This document shows positions 58,640-64,000 of a DNA stretch of 64,000 nucleotides, piece after piece. Below the pieces are notes generated by a model that was given only the letters and a program-made list of their open reading frames with translations, ran no database searches and was not told the DNA's origin. The translations under genes and the position numbers were made by a program. The stretch is from NCBI GenBank assembly GCA_050330995.1, contig JBHJHI010000037.1:1-64000 (forward strand), in the 5' to 3' direction. How positions within the stretch are numbered: the stretch's first letter is position 1; the number at the start of each line of letters is the position of its first letter. This stretch comes from Thermohalobaculum sp050330995. Its GTDB lineage: Bacteria > Pseudomonadota > Alphaproteobacteria > Rhodobacterales > Rhodobacteraceae.

Positions 58640-59692
58640 TCAGGCGGCCGCGCGGCTTCGCGCGAGACGCTCGTCGACCAGGGCGACGACCTCGTCGACC
58701 GCCGGGTGCGACAGCCCCTGGCGCCGCCCGATCGCCTGCACCAGCCGATCGACGCGTTCGATCGCGGGCGCGCCCGCGTCGAGCGCGCGGGCGGCCGAGG
58801 AGGGGCGCACCAGCCCCTCGGCCGCGGCGGCGTACTTCTCGAAGGGCACGAGGTCGGCCTCGGCCGCGCCGATCCCGCGGGCCACGCGGCAGACGAAGTC
58901 GTAGACCTCGCGCGAGAGCGCCGGGTCGTCGTGCACCGCCTCGCGGATCGAGCGCAGGCCCGTGGGCGTCACGCAGCGATAGTTGCCCGCCAGCAGCATC
59001 GCCCACTTCGCGAGCGGCACGTAGGGGCTCTCGAACACGCGCAGCTTCACCGGCAGGCTCGCGCCCTCGTGGTCGAGCGCGTCCACGCCCGCGGCCATCT
59101 CGCGCAGCATCGCCGTCGCGCCCTCGTCCTCGAAGCGCGCGATCTTGAAGTTGGTCGGCAGGCTCACCTGCAGCACGTTCGGCCCCGCCTCGGGCGGGCG
59201 GAACGCCTGCGGGTCGGGGCTCGCGAGGGTGATCGCCGCCGGATCGACGCCGTCCCAGACGCGCGCGTCGGTGTAGGCCTCCTCGAGCGCGCCCGTGTCG
59301 AGGCCGGGCAGGCGACGCAGGTAGGCCAGCGGCGGCATGTTCATGATCGACACCGCCGGCACGCGGGCGGCGGCCGTACGCTCGAGCAGTTCGCGCACGC
59401 CCGGCGCGCGGTATTGCGGCTCCTGCATGGCGAGCCCCACCATGTCGTAGCCGGCCGGATCGACCGAGGTGTCGGCCGTGTCGATCCGCCCCGGCGCCTC
59501 GGCGGAGCGCAGCACCAGCGGCGTCTCGCGCCCGCGGATCGGCAGGCGCAGCTCGACGCCGTCGCGGTCGATCGCCTCGCGCTCGGGGGCGAGGCAGACC
59601 AGCGTGACGTCGTGGCCGGCGAGCGCGAGCTTCATGCCGAAGAGCGAGCCGTAAGAGGCGCCGAGCATCAGCACTCGGTAGTTGCGCGCCAT
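58640..59692 (-). CDS. Ketopantoate reductase-like (PanE/ApbA) protein
   Basis: 350 residues from ATG 59692. YRVLMLGASYGSLFGMKLALAGHDVTLVC is the NADP-binding loop (GASYGSLFG rather than GxGxxG). The C-terminal helical domain has PYVPLAKWAMLLAGNYRCVT and LREAVHDDPALSREVYDFV. Diversity in this family means that pantoate synthesis is only one option; the second glycine of the loop is replaced, so cofactor binding may differ. Converges on the LOV kinase with 21 bases between. Confidence 0.72.
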   Translation of the reverse strand: MARNYRVLMLGASYGSLFGMKLALAGHDVTLVCLAPEREAIDRDGVELRLPIRGRETPLVLRSAEAPGRIDTADTSVDPAGYDMVGLAMQEPQYRAPGVRELLERTAAARVPAVSIMNMPPLAYLRRLPGLDTGALEEAYTDARVWDGVDPAAITLASPDPQAFRPPEAGPNVLQVSLPTNFKIARFEDEGATAMLREMAAGVDALDHEGASLPVKLRVFESPYVPLAKWAMLLAGNYRCVTPTGLRSIREAVHDDPALSREVYDFVCRVARGIGAAEADLVPFEKYAAAAEGLVRPSSAARALDAGAPAIERVDRLVQAIGRRQGLSHPAVDEVVALVDERLARSRAAA

Positions 59693-59932
59693 GGTGTTCC
59701 TCCTTGTCGGTCGGCCGGTCCGCGGCGGGACCGCCACTCGGCAGGATCGCACGACCGCCGCGCCGCGACAATCTATGGTTATTATTCAATAGTTATGGCC
59801 TATCAAAAGGGAGGGCTTCGCGGCTCCGCCCGCCCGGCTCCCGCTTGCCCGCGAGGCGCGGCGCCACACTCTCCGCTCGTCGCTTCGGCGGGTCCTTGAC
59901 CGGCCCGCGGCGCTCGGACAGGCAGGACGCGG

Positions 59933-61339
59933 ATGTCGCAGGCAAGGCTCGAACCCCGGCGCGAGGATCGCCCGCCCATGCAGAAGCGCCCGCAGGACGA
60001 CCAGGGTGAGGCCGCGCCGAACCAGTTCCGCCTGCTGACCAAGCGTCGCTTCCTGCCGCTGTTCTGCGTGCAGTTCCTCGGCGCCTTCAACGATCAGGTC
60101 TACCAGAAGGCGTTCATCGCCCTGATCACCTACCGGCTGGCCGACACGGTGGACATGTCGATCGCGATGCTCGGCGTGATCGCCTCGGCGCTGTTCATCC
60201 TGCCCTTCGCCATCGTCACGCCCACGGCCGGCCAGATCGCCGACCGCGTCGACAAGGCCAAGATGACCCGCGTGGTCAAGGCCTGGGAGATCGTGGTCAT
60301 GGGTCTCGCCGTCGTCGGCTACTACACCCAGAACATCGCCTTCCTCTATTTCGTGCTGTTCCTGATGGGCGCGCAGTCGGCGATGTTCGCGCCGATCAAG
60401 TACGGCGTGCTGCCGCAGTATCTCACGCGCGCGGAGCTGGTCGGCGGCAACGGGCTGGTGCAGGGCTCGACCTTCGTCGCGATCATCTTCGGCACGATCC
60501 TCGGCAACGAGCTGATCCTGACCGAGTACGGCGTCGCCATCGTCTCCACGGTGGTGGTGATGGTGGCGGTCGCGGGCTTCGTCGCCTCGCTGTTCACGCT
60601 GCCCGCGGGGCCGACGGGTCCGGCCGTGCCGGTCGACTACGTGTTCCCGCGCGCGATCTACCGCCTCGTGGCGCGCGTCGCGCGCAACCGCCCGGCGTTC
60701 CGGACCATGCTCTCGATCTCGTGGTTCTGGTTCCTCGGCGCCACCTTCCTGTCGCTGCTGCCGGCCTACGCCAAGAAGATCCTCGGCGCCGACGAGGAGG
60801 TGCTGACCGTGCTGCTCGCGGGCTTCTCGGTCGGCGTGGCGCTCGGCGCGATCTCGGCCGAGCGGCTCTGCGCGCGCCGCGGGCCGGTCGACATCCCGCC
60901 CTGGGGCGCGGTCGGCATGGCGGTGATGGCGATCGAGCTGTGGTTCGCCACCCAGGCCGCCGCCTCGCCCGGCGAGCCGCTGGTCGGTCGCGAGACGTTC
61001 TTCGCGACCGCCACGGGCTGGCGGGTGCTGGTCGACTTCGTCGTGCTCGCCACTTTCGCCGGCATCTACGTCACGCCCTTGAACGCGCTCTTGCAGGCGA
61101 CGGCCGAGGCGGAGGCGCGCGCGCAGTACATCGCCGCCTCGAACGTGGTCGACAGCTCCTTCATGGTGCTCTCGGCCGTGGTGGTCGCGCTCCTGCTCGC
61201 CTTCGGCCTCGGCGAGGACGCGATCCTGGCGATGCTCACGCTCACGGGCTTTCCGATGGCGCTGATCGTCGCGCGCCATGCGCCCCAGACCCCGATCGGG
61301 CGGGTCGCGCTCCGGCTCTGGCCGCGCGGGCCGGGCTGA
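59933..61339 (+). CDS. MFS transporter, LplT-like
   Basis: 468 residues from ATG 59933 (ATG 59978 would drop 15). RRFLPLFCVQFLGAFNDQVYQKAFIALITYRLADTVDM is the start of the lysophospholipid-transporter-like MFS group, followed by TAGQIADRVDKAKMTRVVKAWEI, GAQSAMFAPIKYGVLPQYL and about twelve spans. LplT flips lysophospholipids, often beside an acyltransferase; plsC lies nearby, 2.5 kb away. Substrate assignment is by family only. Confidence 0.82.
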   Translation: MSQARLEPRREDRPPMQKRPQDDQGEAAPNQFRLLTKRRFLPLFCVQFLGAFNDQVYQKAFIALITYRLADTVDMSIAMLGVIASALFILPFAIVTPTAGQIADRVDKAKMTRVVKAWEIVVMGLAVVGYYTQNIAFLYFVLFLMGAQSAMFAPIKYGVLPQYLTRAELVGGNGLVQGSTFVAIIFGTILGNELILTEYGVAIVSTVVVMVAVAGFVASLFTLPAGPTGPAVPVDYVFPRAIYRLVARVARNRPAFRTMLSISWFWFLGATFLSLLPAYAKKILGADEEVLTVLLAGFSVGVALGAISAERLCARRGPVDIPPWGAVGMAVMAIELWFATQAAASPGEPLVGRETFFATATGWRVLVDFVVLATFAGIYVTPLNALLQATAEAEARAQYIAASNVVDSSFMVLSAVVVALLLAFGLGEDAILAMLTLTGFPMALIVARHAPQTPIGRVALRLWPRGPG

Positions 61340-61394
61340 GGGACGCACGACCCTGCAAGGGCGCGAGCCGCGTCCCGCGGACGGGGCGGGCGGC

Positions 61395-63263
61395 TCACTC
61401 GATCGTGAGCGTCGCCTCGCCGCGGTGCTCCTCGACCCGGACCACCCGTGCCGGCCCGCGACGCGGGTGCTCGAACAGCTGGCGCGAGATCGGGTTGATG
61501 ACGTAGGCCTCGATCCGGTTGCCGATGCCGCGGCCGCCGTCGTTCAACTCGGCGGTGCACAACTCCAGGAGCGTCGCGCGCGCCTCCTCCGAGAACGACA
61601 GCTCGACGGCGTGCTCCTCCTCGACCGCGCGCACCACCTTCTTCATCACCGCGTCGAAGATCACCACGCCCGAACGCGGGTTGATGAACTCGAACGGCAC
61701 GATGTTCTGGCCGAGGCGGTTCATCAGCTCGGGGCGGCGCAGCTCGAAGCGGAAGTGGTCGCCGACCGCCTTGGTGAGCTTGGCCTCCACCGTCTCGGCG
61801 TTGTCGGAGGGCAGGATGTTCTGCCCCGCGTTGGACGCGCGGTCGCCGCCGGTCATGCCGATGTTCGAGGTGAAGACGATCAGGCTCTCGGAGAAGAAGC
61901 CGGTCTCGCCGCGGCTGTCGGACAGGCGGCCGTCATCGAGGATCTGCAGGAACGAGTCGAGGATGCGCGGGTGGCCCTTCTCGATCTCGTCGAAGAGGAA
62001 CACGCTGAAGGGCCGCGCGCGCACGGCGTTGACCAGCTCGCCGCCGTTCTCGTGGCCGGCCGCGCCGGGCGGCGGGCCGATCAGGCGCAGGACCGAGGTC
62101 TCGTTCATGAACTCGGACATGTCGAAGCGGTACATCGCCGACTCGTCGCCGAACAGCACCTCGGTCACCGCCTTGGCGAGTTCCGTCTTGCCGACGCCGG
62201 TCGGGCCGACCAGGAACAGCACGCCGCGCGGCCGGGCGGCGCGCGTCGAGGTCTGCGCGCCCGAGAGCCCCATGATCGAGCGCGTCAGGATGTCCATGGT
62301 CTTCGACAGCGCCCGCGGCTGGCCCTTGACGCGCTGCTCCAGGAGCGCGGGCGCCGAGCGCACCCGGTCGCGCATCACCGTAGAGGTCCAGGGGTTGCGC
62401 GTGGTGCCGAGGCGGTAGGACCGGAGCGCGTCCTCGATGCGCGCGAGGCCGAAGCCCTCCGCGCGCGCGAGCGTCGCTACCGCGCGCATGTCGGTCACGC
62501 CCATGCCCTCGCAGCGCACCGCGAGCGTCTCGATCCGCGCGCGCCGCTCCTCGGGGTCGAGGCCGTGCGCGTCCGGCAGCGAGCGCGCGGCGCGCTCGAC
62601 GAAGGCGAGGCGCTCTGTCAGGTCGGGGGCGGGGAGCGACAGCTCGCGCACGGCCGGGTTGTCGGTCGCGAACCATTCGGGCAGGTCGCCGCCGCGCTCG
62701 ACCACCCAGAGCACGACGTTGCGCGGCATCGCGCTCTCGCGGCCGCGCGGGCGCGGGCGCGCCGGCCCGCGCGCGAGCTTGTCCATCGCCACGAACAGCC
62801 GCTCGACGCTCGGGCCGCCGCGGCGCAGCATCGGCGAGGCGTAGTCGATCAGCAGCGCCATCTCGAGGCGGGCCTCGGCGACGACCGCGCCGATCATGGC
62901 CGAGAGCGCCTCGGCGTCGGCGGCTACCTGCCCGAGCGGCACGCCCGCCTCGGCCAGCGGCCCGGCGAGGCGCTGGTCGCACCCCTCGTGCAGCCTGAGC
63001 CCGTCGACGGGGGCGTGGATCAGCAGCGCGCGGCAGCCGCGGGCGCGGACGGTACGCCAGGCGGCCTCGGCGAAGCCGACGAACTCGACGCCGCTCTCGC
63101 CCGGATAGGCCACGAGGTCGCGGACGTTGCCGGTGACGACGAACTGCGCGCGGATCGAGAGGCCGGTCGACAGCTCCTCGCACCAGGGCGGCAGGGCCGG
63201 GCCGGTCTCCACCCGCCCGGGCGCCGGGCCGGCATCCGCCGGGGCGTGGTCGTGGTCCTTCAC
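61395..63263 (-). CDS. ClpB-D2-like AAA ATPase with unusual N-terminus
   Basis: 622 residues from GTG 63263 (GGGAGGAGG upstream). Residues 340-622 are a ClpA/B-type module: Walker A GPTGVGKT (353-360), Walker B VFLFDEI (421-427), then SLIVFTSNIG and RFELRRPELMNRLGQNIVPFEF and the C-terminal helical domain. Residues 30-290 read like a degenerate AAA domain (FVVTGNVRDLVAYPG, ALLIDYASPMLRR, NVVLWVVERGGDLPEWF) with no Walker A. No ClpP-binding loop or N-domain was recognised. Single active ring; probable remodelling function, target unknown. Confidence 0.8.
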   Translation of the reverse strand: MKDHDHAPADAGPAPGRVETGPALPPWCEELSTGLSIRAQFVVTGNVRDLVAYPGESGVEFVGFAEAAWRTVRARGCRALLIHAPVDGLRLHEGCDQRLAGPLAEAGVPLGQVAADAEALSAMIGAVVAEARLEMALLIDYASPMLRRGGPSVERLFVAMDKLARGPARPRPRGRESAMPRNVVLWVVERGGDLPEWFATDNPAVRELSLPAPDLTERLAFVERAARSLPDAHGLDPEERRARIETLAVRCEGMGVTDMRAVATLARAEGFGLARIEDALRSYRLGTTRNPWTSTVMRDRVRSAPALLEQRVKGQPRALSKTMDILTRSIMGLSGAQTSTRAARPRGVLFLVGPTGVGKTELAKAVTEVLFGDESAMYRFDMSEFMNETSVLRLIGPPPGAAGHENGGELVNAVRARPFSVFLFDEIEKGHPRILDSFLQILDDGRLSDSRGETGFFSESLIVFTSNIGMTGGDRASNAGQNILPSDNAETVEAKLTKAVGDHFRFELRRPELMNRLGQNIVPFEFINPRSGVVIFDAVMKKVVRAVEEEHAVELSFSEEARATLLELCTAELNDGGRGIGNRIEAYVINPISRQLFEHPRRGPARVVRVEEHRGEATLTIE

Positions 63264-63388
63264 GCGCGCCTCCTCCCCTCTGCGCTCGCCCGTCTCAGGG
63301 CGAGGGCCTGACACGCCGGCATGGCGCCATTGTGACAGGGCTAGGCACGGGGCCCGGCGCGGGGGGGGGGCGGACCGGGGCGCCGGGC

Positions 63389-64000
63389 TCAGAACTCGGC
63401 CGAGCCCTCGTAGATCGCCTTCTCGTCGCAGGGGGCCACGCGCAGGATGTTGGTGGTGCCCGGCATGTTGAACGGCACGCCGGCGGTGACGACGATGTTG
63501 TCGCGGCTCTCGGCGAGGCCCTCGCGCTTGGCCACGCGCACGGCCGCGACCACGGCGAGCTTGAAGCGATCGACCGGCTCGACGACGTGGTTGATGAGCC
63601 CCCAGACCATCTGCAGCCGCCGCGCGGTGCCGCGCATCGGCGTGAGGCCGAGGATCGGCACGCCCGGCCGCTCGCGCGCGAGCAGCGAGGCGGTGGCGCC
63701 CGAATGGGTGAAGCAGGCGATCGCCTTCACCTTCGTCGCCTCGGCCACCTCGCGCGCGGCCGCCGAGATCGCGTCGGCGACCGAGCGGCGGTCGATCTCG
63801 CGCGCGGCCTCGATGATCTGGCGGTGCAGCTCCTCGGCCTCCACCTTCTCGGCGATCTGGTTCATCATCGTGACCGCCTCGATCGGATACTGCCCGGCCG
63901 CGCACTCGGCCGAGAGCATCACCGCGTCGGCGCCCACGTAGATCGCGTTGGCCACGTCGGTCACCTCCGCGCGCGTCGGCACCGGCGAGGCGATCATGCT
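63389..64000 (-). CDS. pyk: Pyruvate kinase, C-terminal part (cut by window edge)
   Basis: The last ~204 residues. SPVPTRAEVTDVANAIYVGADAVMLSAECAAGQYPIEAVTMM and KAIACFTHSGATASLLARERPGVPILGLTP are pyruvate kinase motifs. The N-terminal part lies beyond 64000. It makes pyruvate and ATP from phosphoenolpyruvate and ADP. A run of G (about 63361-63370) lies 20 bases after the stop. Confidence 0.95.
   Translation of the reverse strand, partial: SMIASPVPTRAEVTDVANAIYVGADAVMLSAECAAGQYPIEAVTMMNQIAEKVEAEELHRQIIEAAREIDRRSVADAISAAAREVAEATKVKAIACFTHSGATASLLARERPGVPILGLTPMRGTARRLQMVWGLINHVVEPVDRFKLAVVAAVRVAKREGLAESRDNIVVTAGVPFNMPGTTNILRVAPCDEKAIYEGSAEF

Overview
The window is high-GC DNA from an alphaproteobacterium, probably near the Rhodobacterales/Rhizobiales. 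The sequence-based reasons are an alphaproteobacterial set of neighbours (groES-groEL under a CIRCE site, receiver-only and HisKA_2-type signalling proteins, a LOV kinase, a VPLPA-type sorting tail, a TIGR01459-type HAD protein) and a complete pqqABCDE cluster. No tRNA, rRNA, CRISPR array or prophage was seen.

Bases 1-7200 are an insertion-sequence graveyard. An ISL3 transposase fragment is interrupted by a decayed IS3 copy. Beyond an AraC regulator lie an IS5-type scrap, a second broken IS3, an IS256 tail, and an intact-looking IS66-type element that has cut a cupin gene. Several of the transposase genes carry short hairpin-forming insertions, and those in the ISL3 gene and in the second IS3 keep the reading frame. 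Bases 7.4-15 kb hold ordinary housekeeping and hypothetical genes (AbrB-like membrane protein, EVE protein, endonuclease/exonuclease/phosphatase, RidA, glyoxalase, HD hydrolase, leuB, YdcZ-like transporter). Bases 15.2-19.5 kb are an arsenic operon on the minus strand: an ArsR-ArsC fusion, Acr3, an ars-type GAPDH and ArsJ.

The standout region is 22.1-33.8 kb: eleven plus-strand genes, almost all joined by 4-base ATGA or GTGA overlaps. They encode inositol-phosphate synthase, an HD-like protein, a methyltransferase, a Gfo/Idh/MocA oxidoreductase, a zinc-ribbon/metallo-beta-lactamase protein with altered metal ligands, a sugar-phosphate isomerase/epimerase, a GT4 glycosyltransferase, a PIG-L deacetylase, a GNAT-like protein, a YcaO protein and an acyltransferase. 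Divergent from it are two tandem paralogous genes of unknown function. The first steps resemble mycothiol assembly (inositol phosphate, GT4, deacetylation, acyl transfer), but there is no MshC-like ligase. A YcaO enzyme and a lipid-type acyltransferase are present instead. I infer an undescribed pathway to a modified, possibly acylated, inositol glycoside.

Bases 33.9-42.9 kb carry a cyclophilin-DUF4214 fusion, a nucleotide-sugar epimerase, an APH/AAA fusion, pqqABCDE (with the 29-residue pqqA), gph, rpe and a lone receiver domain. Bases 43-64 kb carry a duplicated Ser/Gly-rich secreted protein, groESL, a TraB/GumN protein, small membrane and thiol-redox proteins, a VPLPA-anchored protein, a C1/folate operon (MTHFR-like, corrinoid methyltransferase-like), two HisKA_2 kinases (GAF and LOV), MaoC, ribF, plsC, a PanE-like reductase, an MFS carrier, a ClpB-type AAA protein with an unusual N-terminus, and the 3' part of pyruvate kinase at the right edge.
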